NCBI RefSeq assembly: GCF_023856365.1
Contig: NC_064544.1
Location: forward strand, 26,078,399-26,142,398
Source of the DNA: Brienomyrus brachyistius
Taxonomy: Eukaryota; Chordata; Actinopteri; Osteoglossiformes; Mormyridae
Length of the DNA stretch: 64,000 bases
Direction of reading: 5' to 3'
Shown: piece by piece, positions 1 to 11,144 of the stretch
Layout of the letters: each line of letters begins with the position of its first letter
How positions within the stretch are numbered: position 1 is the first letter of the stretch
Translations under genes and position numbers: made by a program
Notes under the pieces: generated by a model
Seen by the model: the letters and a program-made list of their open reading frames with translations, nothing else
The model's database searches: none
What the model was told of the DNA's origin: nothing

Positions 1-1716
1 GGTTACCACGAAAGTGAATATATCAAAAGTTACACCAGCCTAACGAAAATCATCAATACAAGGGAAATCACTCTGGTCATAAATCTCAAAAGGACTGATA
101 CAGACCCCCTTCCGAAAACCCGCCAAATGGATGGTCAGCCATTGGTCCAGGAGTCGAATTCCTGGTCACTCCTATTCACGAACTTTACACTATAAAACCT
201 GGCACCTCAGAACAAAGCCAGGAGAGGAGAAACAGAAGGGAGGAGAAAACAAAAGACCATCAGCACGAAGAGAGGCAGAGAACATCAGCCCAAGAGAAGA
301 GAAGCCCACAAGAAGCCCTCCTGAAGCCTATCAGTGAAGACCCAGCTGGACAGAGAACTGCAACCAAGCCCAAGCTTCACCAGGAGAGGGAATCAGAGGG
401 GCTCCACTCCAACAACCGCTGCAAACACCGCGCCTCCCTGAGTGCCATCACCCATCAGCTCATCAGCCTCCGCAACCAACTGCCAAGACCCCCCCCCCCC
501 ACTCTGCAACCAAGTAAACAAACTTCCTTTCATTTATAACAACCTAAACTCCTATTCACCTGCTATATTACTTTAGGACAGTATTTCCACAAATTGCTTG
601 CTTTGCAGAACAGTATTTTCCCTTTTAAGGTTACTCATTTTAAATCTGGTCATTGCATTTTCATGATTACATTGTTTGTGTCCACTCCGTTATTTCGTGT
701 TTATTGTTTGTTAGGTGTAATGTCTGTCTTATGTTAGTTATAGGAATAAATGCATGTCTTTTACACAACTTCAGCCTCCGTTCATTGAGTGCTCACAAGA
801 ATCCCTGCCTGTGCGATCTACGCTCTGAAACCTCAAATTCGCCTGAAATATCGCGAGACTCTCTCTCATTGGCCGTGAGGGGAGCTTCGCTACCGATCGT
901 TTACATTACCTGGTGACGCAGCTCGTTGGACAAGCCTTCTATTCTAACCCAGGTTATTACGTGATACTGGTTATTAATGAGTTCCATTTAAGTCACACAT
1001 TAACAGACTCACGGTGTTTCGCAATTGAGTTTGAGCCGACCATTCAGCATAAAAATTGGTTAATAATCACAAGGCACAAGGTTTAAACTTATTCTGAGCA
1101 CACAATTTAAACTTTTTATGACCGAACGTGCAGTGAAGAAGCGCTACTGTCAACTGGTTGCAAAAGTCGCACTCATGGCAATCTGAAGGCATTTAAGCGG
1201 GATCATATGGGCTTATTATAGTTATTTTTATTTCTATTATTAGTAGTTATATTATTTTGTTTTATTTTCGGTGATTTCATTGTAGTTCTTTCGTATTAAA
1301 CTGCAGTAAACTTTAACCCTATGTCTGACGAGATTCTCAGATGTAGCGCTTTGTTTCCAGGTTCAATTCGGACGAGTGTCTCCGTTTCTATATATCCTGG
1401 GAGAGATCTCTCTATTAGCGAACGGGAATACTTGTTATGAGGTTCTAACCTAAATTATGTTGCGCTTGGACATAAGACCGATAGCTTAGTTACCTATCAG
1501 GATCATACTCGTATGTGTGTGCCTGCTTTAGACAAAGCAAGTTTAACACAACTTTGCGCTGTGAGCCAAGTGTGTGTCATTTAGAAATTGGGAGTCTCCT
1601 GTGCTTGAGACCCGCCGTGGTTAAGCACCATTTGCGACGAGATATAGTGCACTCACAATTTAAATCTGTCGCCGTAACGCGTGCGCCGTCTCGCTTCAGT
1701 AATTGTTTTAAGGGGT
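1..1716. repeat. 1.7-kb duplicated block, copy 1 (may extend left of window)
   Basis: This block is almost base-for-base the same as 22670-24387. Visible differences are a few single bases and a 2-base length change in a poly-C run near 490. Both copies diverge at the same point after 'ttaagggg'. A shorter piece (about 640-741) occurs a third time at 27206-27298. It has a TATA-like sequence (191-197) and an AATAAA (745-750), which would suit an LTR or other retroelement regulatory region, but no clear TG..CA ends or coding domain were found. The short ORFs inside are not recognisable. Class uncertain; repetition is certain. Confidence 0.85.
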
Positions 1717-1970
1717 GATGACGAAGATGACGAATTTACTTTCCTGAAGAGGAGCAGGATGGGTCACGCGTTCTGTAAGATTTGTCTCCCACGGGGAAGG
1801 AACGATGTCAGTCGGCATGAAAAATCCAAGTCATTAGTGAATGACAGAGCCGCATGAGTGAACATGAAAAATTAATAGAAAATAAATGACAAATGGTTAT
1901 TTTATATTTTATATATTTTATATATTTATATTTATATTATATTTTATATAATTTATATTATTTTATATTT
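1717..1970. other. Unique stretch ending in A/T-rich low complexity
   Basis: This lies between the duplicated block and the next repeat unit. From about 1893 it is almost only A and T, with TTTATAT-type motifs that also precede the second unit at 2910-3041. No gene seen. Confidence 0.6.
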
Positions 1971-2691
1971 CCTGTCTTAAAATGTAAGGGATACTGGAGC
2001 CTGGTTGCGGTGGTGGGATGGCTCACGGCGGGTGCCGGAAAATTTCCTTTATTTTCAAATCCAAACCTTGACAGGTATGCTGCTGTTCCAAATCATGGGT
2101 GCATGTTACAAGTGCGGAACATATTTTAACTTAGTACTAACTTAGCATCATATTTGATCTGATTCGACTGAATATCCCAGGTTTCCATCTCAAAGTTGGT
2201 AACCTTGGTATTGTGTGTAGGAGATTCGGTATAACTATAATTTCGTTCTCCATTTGCATGCCCGAAGTGTCTTTAAGTGTTATGTAGTTTTGCCTGAAAC
2301 GCAAAAATAAAACAAAGCAATTAAAGCCGATCAGTGGCTCAAATTGTGCTGTAGCGATTGAAGAACTTTTGTCGGAAGTTGGATTCGAACTTGGGATGCC
2401 TTACTTGGGAGAACAGAATACCAGAATAGAGTAGGTTAAGTCCAGCCTTGGCTTCCAAGCTGACGTTTTTCTACATATGTGCTTGTGTATCATGGACAGT
2501 AAGAGGGGGCAGGCAAGGAGAGAATTTCTCTCTTTGGGGATCAATAGAGTGTTGTTATTATAACGTCTAAAAAGTATGATGGTCTGTCGATAAATCAATA
2601 AGAAAATAAATGAAGTCGTTTTCGCGAACACGCTGGAAAAGCCAGGGGCCGGACCGACTGTAGGGGGCGTGGCCAGAGACAGCCTGCTGAC
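1971..2691. repeat. Tandem repeat unit, copy 1
   Basis: This is nearly identical to 3042-3863, starting at 'cctgtcttaaaatg' and ending at 'cctgctgac'. It lacks a 90-bp segment that copies 2 and 3 carry just after 'ggtttccatct' (position 2190). The short - strand ORF inside it recurs in copy 2 and has no recognisable domain. Probably an anonymous transposable-element fragment. Confidence 0.8.
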
Positions 2692-2792
2692 CATAGCTGT
2701 CAAGTCTCCCGTTTTGGCCGGGAAACTACCGTATTTTACTTCTCTTTCCCGCCGTCCTCCCGTATTAGTATTTTCCCGTAAATCTCCCTTAT

Positions 2793-2829
<37 letters not shown>

Positions 2830-2835
2830 TATATA
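2692..2835. repeat. Short spacer with (TA)n microsatellite
   Basis: A 'cccgtattttac / cccgtattag'-type stretch is followed by an uninterrupted TA run (about 2797-2822) and further TATATTA sequence. No gene. Confidence 0.6.
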
Positions 2836-2909
2836 GTTGCTGGATAGTGTAGTGGTAAGTTCGCCGCCTTTCACACGGGAGACCGGGGTTCGAATCCCGG
2901 TTGTGGCCA
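2836..2909 (+). pseudogene. tRNA-Glu(UUC)-like pseudogene or SINE head
   Basis: A Pol III A box (TAGTGTAGTGG, 2845-2855, one mismatch to consensus) and a perfect B box (GGTTCGAATCC, 2887-2897) sit at tRNA spacing. The anticodon loop reads CTTTCAC, giving anticodon TTC (Glu), and the 3' end is CCA. The fold is poor: the acceptor arms do not pair, the anticodon stem has mismatches, and an extra G disturbs the T stem. I read it as a tRNA-derived pseudogene or truncated SINE head rather than a working tRNA gene. It sits between A/T-rich simple repeats. Confidence 0.6.
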
Positions 2910-3041
2910 AAAATATATTTTATATATTTTATATATTTTATATATTTTATATATTTTATATATTTTATATATTTTATATATTTTATATATTTATATTTAT
3001 ATTTATATTATATTTTATATAATTTATATTATTTTATATTT
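2910..3041. repeat. (TATATATTT)n-type A/T-rich simple repeat
   Basis: Repeated 'tatatattt' motifs pass into TTATATTTATA sequence. The open frames across it (IFYIFYIFY) are products of the repeat. Confidence 0.8.
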
Positions 3042-3863
3042 CCTGTCTTAAAATGTAAGGGATACTGGAGCCTGGTTGCGGTGGTGGGATGGCTCACGGC
3101 GGGTGCCGGAAAATTTCCTTTATTTTCAAATCCAAACCTTGACAGGTATGCTGCTGTTCCAAATCATGGGTGCATGTTACAAGTGCGGAACATATTTTAA
3201 CTTAGTACTAACTTAGCATCATATTTGATCTGATTCGACTGAATATCCCAGGTTTCCATCTCTCATGCATCTGGTGTGACGTGTTTTCAGACTCTCAGGC
3301 TGGCGCAAAGAAATCTTACGGGAATTGAACGTCTCACTCCGGCCAGCTGACCAAAGTTGGTAACCTTGGTATTGTGTGTAGGAGATTCGGTATAACTATA
3401 ATTTCGTTCTCCATTTGCATGCCCGAAGTGTCTTTAAGTGTTATGTAGTTTTGCCTGAAACGCAAAAATAAAACAAAGCAATTAAAGCCGATCAGTGGCT
3501 CAAATTGTGCTGTAGCGATTGAAGAACTTTTGTCGGAAGTTGGATTCGAACTTGGGATGCCTTACTTGGGAGAACAGAATACCAGAATAGAGTAGGTTAA
3601 GTCCAGCCTTGGCTTCCAAGCTGACGTTTTTCTACATATGTGCTTGTGTATCATGGACAGTAAGAGGGGGCAGGCAAGGAGAGAATTTCTCTCTTTGGGG
3701 ATCAATAGAGTGTTGTTATTATAACGTCTAAAAAGTATGATGGTCTGTCGATAAATCAATAACAATATCAATGAAGTCAATGTTTATCTAAAGGAATCAG
3801 AATTCAGGAAAAGCCAGGGGCCGGACCGAGTGTAGGGGGCGTGGCCAGAGACAGCCTGCTGAC
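3042..3863. repeat. Tandem repeat unit, copy 2
   Basis: Second copy of the unit at 1971-2691, about 1071 bases downstream. It contains an extra 90 bp at 3262-3351 ('ctcatgcatctggtgtgacg' onward) that is absent from copy 1 and present in copy 3. Towards the 3' end (3765-3815) it differs from copy 1 by a short replaced segment. Confidence 0.8.
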
Positions 3864-4146
3864 TGTTCCAAATCATGGGTGCATGTTACAAGTCCGGAAC
3901 ATATTTTAACTTAGTACTAACTTAGCATCATATTTGATCTGATTCGACTGAATATCCCAGGTTTCCATCTCTCATGCATCTGGTGTGACGTGTTTTCAGA
4001 CTCTCAGGCTGGCGCAAAGAAATCTTACGGGAATTGAACGTCTCACTCCGGTCAGCTGACCAAAGTTGGTAACCTTGGTATTGTGTGTAGGAGATTCGGT
4101 ATAACTATAATTTCGTTCTCCATTTACATGCCCGTAGTGTCTTTAA
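3864..4146. repeat. Tandem repeat unit, partial copy 3
   Basis: Restarts at 'tgttccaaatcatggg' (equivalent to 3154) immediately after copy 2 and runs to 'cccgtagtgtcttta'. It carries the 90-bp segment seen in copy 2. Confidence 0.8.
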
Positions 4147-4150
4147 CCGG

Positions 4151-4644
4151 CTGCACAAACTGGATCCGCCTCCATTACGACACAACTTTGCCCTTATTGG
4201 CTTAAGAATTTAGTCACATACATGACGTATATCTGCTATTTCTCCCGAGAAGCAGGTAAAGCAGTGGTAACTGCTTTGTAGTTAATTTACCTGGTAAAAT
4301 TAAGTTTAAATAAATGATATAAATACTGTAATAGTACTCGTGAGCTTTGTTTATTTGTTATTAGTTATTGTAATGTTGCGCTGCTTTATTTGTTTAATCG
4401 TCTAGTCTGTGGAGACATTCAAGTTAATCAAATAAGAATTGCACTGTACACTGTACATGACCATAAAAACTTTGTATCCTTGAAATAAATGTTTTTGATC
4501 TTTTCCTTGGCAGTTATCTTTTTACACAGGGCCTCTATGTACACGATAGTTTTTTTTTTCACGACTAACAGTATGGATCAGGAGTTGGTTATTGTAAAAG
4601 AAGTAATGTGCATGCAGGTGATATTTGTATAGATTTATCCACAC
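4151..4644 (+). repeat. Dispersed repeat family A, copy 1
   Basis: Very similar to 31771-32261, from 'ggctgcacaaactggatccg' through 'gatatttgtatagattta', with small indels. No coding domain visible. Two copies 27 kb apart in the same orientation suggest a mobile element of unknown class. Confidence 0.75.
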
Positions 4645-4704
4645 CCTTGTAGCAGTGCTGCCATTGCAGTCAGATCTCGCAAACTAGGAGTATTAGTTGT
4701 CTTT

Positions 4705-5370
4705 ATTTCTCTTTATTTCTTGACGCCAACCCTCTCCATTAATCCGGGCTTGGGACTGGCACCTACCTGAGCTGGCTTGCTCCCTTAAGTGGCTGGGTTA
4801 GGCTAAACTATATATATATATTTACCAAGACTACAATAAAACATCTCGAAATGTGTAGTCTAGCAAAACGCAGTTTAAAGAAGGTAGCCTACCTGGCGAA
4901 ATTGCAAACAAATTAAGGGCGTTAGGCAGCCTTTAGATCCTACCCATCATGCACTGCAGTTTTTTGCTAATTCCTCAAATGGAAAACTGTCCATCCATCC
5001 ATCCATTTTCCAAACCGCTTATCCTACTGGATCGCGGGGGGTCTGGAGCCTATCCCGGAAGCAATGGGCACGAGACAGGGAACAACTCAGGATGGCGGGC
5101 CAGCCCATCGCAGGGCACACTCACACACTATTCACTCACGCATACACTCCTATGGGCAATTTAGCAACTCCAATTAGCCTCAGCATGTTTTTGGACTGTG
5201 GGGGAAACCAGAGTACCCGGAGGAAACCCCACGATGACATGGGTAGAACATGCAAACTCCACACACATGTGACCCAGGTGGAGACTCGAACCCGGGCCCT
5301 AGAGGTGTGAGGCAACAGTGCTAACCACTGCACCACCATGCTGCCCCCTAAATGGAAAACCATTAAATAC
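4705..5370 (+). repeat. Dispersed repeat family B with nested SINE
   Basis: The flanks 4705-4987 and 5350-5370 match the reverse complement of 17953-18400, which lacks the SINE. Shared landmarks are 'ttgacgccaaccctctccat', 'gtagcctacctgg' and 'catcatgcactgcagtttttt'. Family not recognised. Confidence 0.75.
4988..5349 (-). mobile_element. tRNA-derived SINE, full length
   Basis: Read on the - strand it starts with a tRNA-like head (GGTGGTGCAGTGG A-box-like, GGTTCGAGTC B box), continues through a conserved body and ends in a (GGAT)n tail, seen on + as the ATCC run at its left edge. An 11-base direct repeat AAATGGAAAAC flanks it (4977-4987 and 5350-5360). The related copy of the host repeat at 17953-18400 shows the empty site. 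Other copies are at 42557-42914, 43474-43602, 27299-27437 and, more diverged, 53072-53330. Confidence 0.88.
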
Positions 5371-6144
5371 AAAAGGAAAACAAAAGTGCTGTAAGACTGT
5401 ATACTTATGTGTATGTTAGTAAAGGCTGTAGCTGACACAACGGACCCCACTAATTAGAAAGGGGTAATTGTACACATGTGGCATCCAGTATGTTCTTCTA
5501 TAACAGTTTTTAAAAAAAAAAAAAAACTCACATTACACAAATTGGCACTATCAAAACGAGGATTATGGGGAAAATGGGGACTGTGATGGAGATTACATAC
5601 ACGTAGGCATGGTATTTAGTTTTTTTTAATCTGGTCACCTTCCAGAGTAATTGTAAACTAAAACCATCTTCACCCTATTTGATTCTTTATAAATGGACAA
5701 TCAGTCGTGCAGTAAATGGGGGTATAGAGAGACACAGAGCTTGTCTAACAAGAAACCCTGGGAAGCTAACATTAATAGGGTGGGTATGGATAGCAAAACC
5801 ATTGATACAGATTACAGATTTATATCTCACCTGAACCCTGGCGGGCTCCGTGCCAATAGGGGTTGGGATTAGGGTTAGTTAACTTAAGTAGTAATATTGA
5901 TGTGTATATTCTCCTATTCTCCAGTCAGTGAATCGTGAAACGTAATGTTAATATGTTTCTATACCTATATGTTCTGCTTAAAAACCCATAAAGGCAAGCA
6001 CAGTGTTTAGACATTCTGTTACTTAGACTAGTAAACACTAAGATCCTTCAGCTTTCAATTAACCTGACACAACAGTCTAAACAACAAATGTGTGCCATGT
6101 CATTTGTCATCTTTACATCTTGTATCCTTTATATGGTAATTGGA
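5371..6144. other. No gene or recognised repeat
   Basis: About 770 bases of moderately A/T-rich sequence with an A run near 5510-5526. No domain, splice pair or repeat match to the rest of the window was seen. Confidence 0.5.
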
Positions 6145-7544
6145 TTTTCAAGGTGGAATTGCAGGTCGATCATTTTAAGGATCTAGATGTAAACCTCCCT
6201 GGTGTTGCTTTAATATTTTTTTTGCACAATTTGCTTCACACACTTCCTCCAGCAGAGAAGCTTACAATACTACACCCCACCAAATGACTGGATGATGCCT
6301 TTTTATTTAAGGTCTGGCTGTGAGCCTCGATTACCGATACACTATCTTCAGGCTCCTGCCGGGATCAGTCAGTATGGTGGACCTTTGGAGGAATGGGTAC
6401 AAAACCATCAGGAAAGTTTGCAGGTGCTTCAAGAGTATGTGAAGGCTTAGTTGGAGGAACAAGCCACACCACGAAATCGGAAACACAATGAGTTGGTTAA
6501 TGATTAGGGGTTTGATGAAGGTCAGCTGGTGTGTTTGCGGAACCATGTTCGAGGTAAAATACAGGATCATTGGGATGCCTGTTTGTATATGGTAGTTCGG
6601 TGTCCCCAAGATCAGGGTGCAGTTTACTCTGCAACTCCAATGGAGGGGGACGGGGTTGTCCGTCAAGTTCACCGAACAGAGTTGCGTCCAGTACCACAGG
6701 GGGTTGTTATGTCAGGGGAAGATGTTCTGGTAATGTCTCCTGAGTCTGGGTTGCCCACAGGGGCAACAGAAATGGAATCGGATGAGGACTCTGTGATTTT
6801 ACGGGGACAGGGCTGGTGGGAGGGGTCGCAATAGAGCATCCACAAGTAGGCCTCGTATAATGGAGGAGGTTATGTCCCCCCCGAGGTGTAGAGACCAGTT
6901 AAACGTTCGGTGAGGTCCACCACTGGTCATCATACCAACCCTTATAAGTTACCACGGTCAGTGAATGATCGTTCGGTTGGGGAGGAAGACCAGTGGTTTG
7001 GGGATAGAATTCTTAGCTGTGATCGTTGGGTCATCAATTTCATTTTGGGGGATGGATTGTAGCCAGGCAATTATAGGCAGGTATAGGAACTGCAGTTCGG
7101 ACTGGAGGCATAGCCGGGGCGAGATGGCTGTGCATGTTCCGATGGTAGGGCATATTGGCAAAGGAGCAGGCACGGGAAAGACAGGCAGGGTCCTGATAGA
7201 TTTGGTGGAGCATCGGCGGGCATATTGAATTTGCAGTGTAGCAGCCTTTCTGTTTGCTTGTTTCAGGGGTGAACAATCTTATCCGCAAAGGGCCGGTGTG
7301 TATGCAGGTTTTCGCTGCAACTCCCTAATTAGATTTCTAATTAGAGGACTGATTAGCTGAAGAGTCCTCATACCTGGTTTTGAAGAGCTGACCTAAAGGT
7401 TACCCCAAAAACCTGTTTTTTTTTGTTTGAATGGGGCAGTGAGTCATGGGGTAAACTACTGTTCTTTAGGGGTTTTCAAGGTGGAATTACGGGTCGATAA
7501 TTTTAAGGATCAGGTTGTAAACCTCCCTGGTGTTGCTTTAATAT
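6145..7544 (+). mobile_element. Ty3/gypsy-like retrotransposon remnant
   Basis: Two 72-bp direct repeats (6145-6216 and 7473-7544, about 90% alike by eye, both containing 'aaacctccctggtgttgctt') flank a decayed integrase end. They may be fragments of LTRs, though no TG..CA termini or PBS/PPT were identified. A separate known-looking fish repeat piece ('gtgtgtatgcaggttttcgc') lies at about 7295-7400. Confidence 0.5.
6345..6837 (+). pseudogene. Gypsy integrase C-terminal fragment, broken
   Basis: The frame at 6529-6834 contains LRNHVRGKIQDHWDACLYMV and RQVHRTELRPVPQG. This is the pattern of the C-terminal (GPY/F-like) end of fish Ty3/gypsy integrases, which binds DNA during insertion of the element's cDNA. 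Upstream (6370-6450) a related stretch with EEWVQNHQESLQVLQEYV reads in the same region but is separated by stop codons. The catalytic core and all upstream pol domains are missing. This is a dead fragment; the family assignment rests on motif recognition. Confidence 0.65.
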
Positions 7545-7984
7545 GTTTTATCTGAGGTTGTATCGTGTATTATCAAGCCAGCCGGCTTAGTGGCCTCGGG
7601 AGCGGGGTTTAGTGGGAGCAGCTGGCTAGTTTTATTTTCTTTTTTGTTTGTGTCTTTTTCTTTGTTGTATGTATATTTTGGGTTCATTATTAGGCAGGCT
7701 GGGCCTTTTGGCACCTGTAGTCTGGGTGCTGGATTGCCCATAGGGGTCTTTTTTATTGCTGTGATTTGCTGTGTCATTCACTAGTGTGATTTGTGCTGGA
7801 TGTGTTTTTAAGGTTGTGCTGTGGCGTGTACCTGAGCAAACTTTGGGCAACCTGTTCTCTTGTTGGCTTTATTGACAAAGGGTGGATTAGTCTAATTACG
7901 GCCTGCTACAAATAGCTGCATATAACGTATAAAAAAAATCACCTTATGGGTGCTCCGTAGGGTAGCAAGATCTTGAGTTTTTTT
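7545..7984. other. No gene seen
   Basis: T/G-rich sequence with no recognised coding or repeat structure. The short ORFs on both strands overlap each other and have no domain. Confidence 0.4.
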
Positions 7985-8016
7985 TACAGTACTCGGGTAC
8001 GTTTTAAAATTTTCGA

Positions 8017-8145
8017 CCAATCAGCAAACATTATTCTGACAGCATAGCTGGGAAACCAATGAAAAGTGAGTGCAACGTTCTAGAACTTGACTTCGGGTTG
8101 ACGCTCCCTATAAAAGAGCTGGGTACTGCTTCAAGGCGTTCAGTT
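8017..8145 (+). promoter_or_regulatory. Strong candidate Pol II core promoter
   Basis: CCAAT boxes lie at 8017-8021 and 8056-8060. A perfect inverted GTTCTAGAAC (8077-8086), matching a two-site heat-shock element, follows. TATAAAA is at 8109-8115. An initiator-type TTCAGTT (8139-8145) has its A 33 bases after the first T of TATA. Order and spacing are those of a textbook TATA promoter. Expected start of transcription is about 8142. Whether it is active, and whether it belongs to a host gene or to a mobile element, is unknown. Confidence 0.6.
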
Positions 8146-8207
8146 GGCGCTACCTCCTGATAGAGTAGCACTGTACGGCTCTTGTTCCGTAAAACAACAT
8201 CAAAAGG

Positions 8208-8609
8208 ATGAAAAAAAAAACAATATTTAAAGAAGACGAAAAAAATCAATTTTTAAAGAAGACGAAAAAAACATCGTCTAAAAAAATAAGCCAAAAAAAT
8301 AATATCCGAAGAAGGAAAAACATGCAAAGTAAAAAAAAACAAACAAAAATAAAAAACAATATCCAAAGAAGAAGGAAAAAAACATCCAAAGGGAGAAAAG
8401 AAGAACTGAAGGGCCAACGAGGTAGGAGGAAATACAAATTTCGTTTCAGCACCGTTGGAGTGCCAAGCCGTGAAAAGCATTTGGCCAGAAGACAAGGTAA
8501 GTGTTGTATCTGTTATTTTAAAACAGCGCTTTTCAAAATGCTGCTTTATAATCGTTTGAGATCGTTAGCCAGTGTGACAGCTGAAGGCTTTTTGAGTTTA
8601 CCAACATAA
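8208..8609 (+). CDS. Hypothetical Lys/Arg-rich protein, candidate first exon
   Basis: The first ATG after the predicted start site (about 66 bases of leader) opens a 133-codon frame. Residues 1-80 are dominated by Lys, Arg and Asn in an A-rich stretch. Residues about 78-100 are of more ordinary composition (RKYKFRFSTVGVPSREKHLA). A consensus splice donor AAG|GTAAGT lies at 8494-8502, so a spliced product would leave this frame at 8496 after about 96 codons. The product is not recognised. A strongly basic N terminus would suit nucleic-acid binding, but this is inference. The alternative is that the A-rich part is non-coding leader or simple sequence. Confidence 0.35.
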   Translation: MKKKTIFKEDEKNQFLKKTKKTSSKKISQKNNIRRRKNMQSKKKQTKIKNNIQRRRKKTSKGRKEELKGQRGRRKYKFRFSTVGVPSREKHLARRQGKCCICYFKTALFKMLLYNRLRSLASVTAEGFLSLPT

Positions 8610-8940
8610 AGTTTTATTTCTGTATTAGGACATTGTCAGGAACAATGATGTGTTCATCGCTATGATGTGGTCAAAAAGCGATGCATTGAATCTTAGAAAC
8701 ATTTGTGATTTTTCAAACGATGCTTTTCCTTTTATTTAATCAGTAAAATTTCCATCGGTTTTATATAGTGCCCCTTGAAATATGTCTTTAGCTCATTTTC
8801 CGGGCATTTTACTAGAATGCATCCTGAGAAATACACAAGCTCTGCTGCATTTCCGTGCCTCGATGTTTAGTGCCGAGTATAATTGTTGCAGTTGCCTTTT
8901 ATATATTCCATGAGACCTGTTGGTACCAAGAGAAGTGTGA
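8610..8940. other. No gene seen (possible intron)
   Basis: Follows the donor at 8497. Ordinary A/T-rich sequence without recognised features. Confidence 0.35.
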
Positions 8941-9493
8941 GACTGTCAGGGTGAATTTATCATACAATCGCACGCATAAATACCTGAGGGTTGCCAGTCC
9001 TTTTGCGTTGTTACAGGAGGACTAGAGCTGACGAGTGTGTTTCTACACACTATCAAGGGCATTGTAGTACAGTTTTCTCAGGTGGGAGAATGCTGCCGAT
9101 CTCCTATTTGACAATACAGCCCTTGATATATTAGAATATTACAGAACTAGAAGCCTTTTGCAAGGAAGAATGTGAGAAAATCCCAAGTACAAGAACTGAA
9201 AGCCTTTCAGCTGGCTATAAGAAGCGCTTGTAAGCTGTGATATCTGGCAGAGGAGGTGTTACTAAGTACTGATTACGTAGGGTGCCCAAACTTTTGCAGA
9301 GTGCCATAATAATGTTTTTATTTTGTAATTTTGTTCAATTTATGGCATAAAAAGTAACTATTCATCAATGTTTGCTGAAAATATTGTGTATTTTTCCCCC
9401 AGTTCCTAAAGAGACTGTATTAACTGATATTGTTGCTTTTGTAATTGAAAAGATGTTATTTGTCAAGGGGTGCCAAACCTTTGCATAAGACTG
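8941..9493 (+). mobile_element. DNA-transposon-like repeat fragment
   Basis: Contains 'gggtgcccaaacttttgcag' (9281-9300) and ends in 'ggggtgccaaacctttgcat' plus 'aagactgta'. Such ends are common on fish and frog cut-and-paste elements. The opposite terminus was not found nearby, so this is a one-ended fragment. Superfamily not assigned with confidence. Confidence 0.4.
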
Positions 9494-9714
9494 TACACAG
9501 TGTGTGTATGTGTTTATGTGAGTGTGTGTCTGTGTGTGTGTGTGTATATATATATATGTGTGTGTGTGTATATATTTCTGTATATGCATGTGTATATATA
9601 TATTTATATATAGTTCACACACATTCAAACTTATTTGAATACACATTCAAAATTATTTTTATTATTATTATTTTCGTTTTTTTTTTTTTTGTGTTTTAAA
9701 ATTTTTTATTTTTG
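9494..9714. repeat. (GT)n/(TA)n microsatellite and poly-T
   Basis: Interrupted GT and TA dinucleotide runs (9500-9612) are followed by ATT repeats and a T-rich tract. They lead directly into the satellite array. Confidence 0.85.
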
Positions 9715-10553
9715 CAATGGAAATAAAAATAAAGCAGTCCTCCGTAGAGGAGGGGTGGTGGAGGGAATATATATACATATATACATATATATAAAATAAT
9801 TGTCACACAACTGGGGTGACATGCCTTTCCTGCTCACCCAATTTTAGTGCACTTTAGTTATGCATAATGACCTTCTAGTCTCGATACACCCATATATATA
9901 TATGTATATATATATATAGTTTTTTTTGTTTTTTTTTTTGCAATAGACAATAAAAATAACGCAGTTCTCCGTAAAGGAGGGATGGTGGATGGAATATATA
10001 TATACATATATATAAAATAATTGTCACACAACCTGGGTGACATGCCTTGCCTGCTCACCCAGTTTTAGTGCACCTTAGTTATTCATAATGACCATCTAGT
10101 CTCGATACACCCATAAATATATATGTATATATATATAGTTTTTTTTGTTTTTTTTTTTGCAATAGACAATAAAAATAACGCAGTTCTCCATAAAGGAGGG
10201 ATGGTGGATGGAATATATATATACATATATATAAAATAATTGTCACACAACTTGGGTGACATGCCTTGCCTGCTCACCCAATTTTAGTGCAACTTAGTTA
10301 TCCATAATGACCAACTAGTCTCGATACACCCATATATATATATATATGTACATATATATATAGTTTTTTTATTAGCAATAGAAAAGAAAAATAACGCAGT
10401 TCTCCGTAAAGGAGGGATGGTGGATGGAATATATATATATATATATACATTTATATAAAATAATTGTCACACAACCTGGGTGACATGCCTTGCCTGCTCA
10501 CCCAATTTTAGTGCACTTTAGTTATCCATACTGACCATCTAGTCTCGACACAC

Positions 10554-10606
<53 letters not shown>

Positions 10607-10908
10607 GATATTTTTTCTTTTTCTTGTGTTTTTTTTTCGCAATGGATATTAAAAATAAAGCAGTCCTCCGTAAAGGAGGGGTGGTGGAGGGAATATATAT
10701 ATACATATATATATAAAATAATTGTCACACAACCTGGGTGACATGCCTTGCCTGCTCACCCAATTTTAGTGCAACTTAGTTATCCATAATGACCAACTAG
10801 TCTCGATACACCCATATATATATATATATATGTACATATATATAGTTTTTTTATTAGCAATAGAAAAGAAAAATAACGCAGTTCTCCGTAAAGGAGGGAT
10901 GGTGGATG

Positions 10909-10952
<44 letters not shown>

Positions 10953-11055
10953 TTATATAAAATAATTGTCACACAACCTGGGTGACATGCCTTGCCTGCT
11001 CACCCAATTTTAGTGCACTTTAGTTATCCATACTGACCATCTAGTCTCGACACAC

Positions 11056-11144
<89 letters not shown>

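Noticed and set aside
2837..3200. Phe/Tyr/Ile-rich ORFs that look like membrane helices
   Set aside because: They are readings of the A/T simple repeat between 2910 and 3041.
5511..5526. Poly-A run as the tail of a processed pseudogene
   Set aside because: No coding-like sequence or target duplication was found upstream.
8208..8400. Basic stretch as a histone H1 or protamine-like gene
   Set aside because: Composition is Lys/Asn/Gln-rich from A-rich DNA, without the SPKK/AKP repeats or globular domain of those families.
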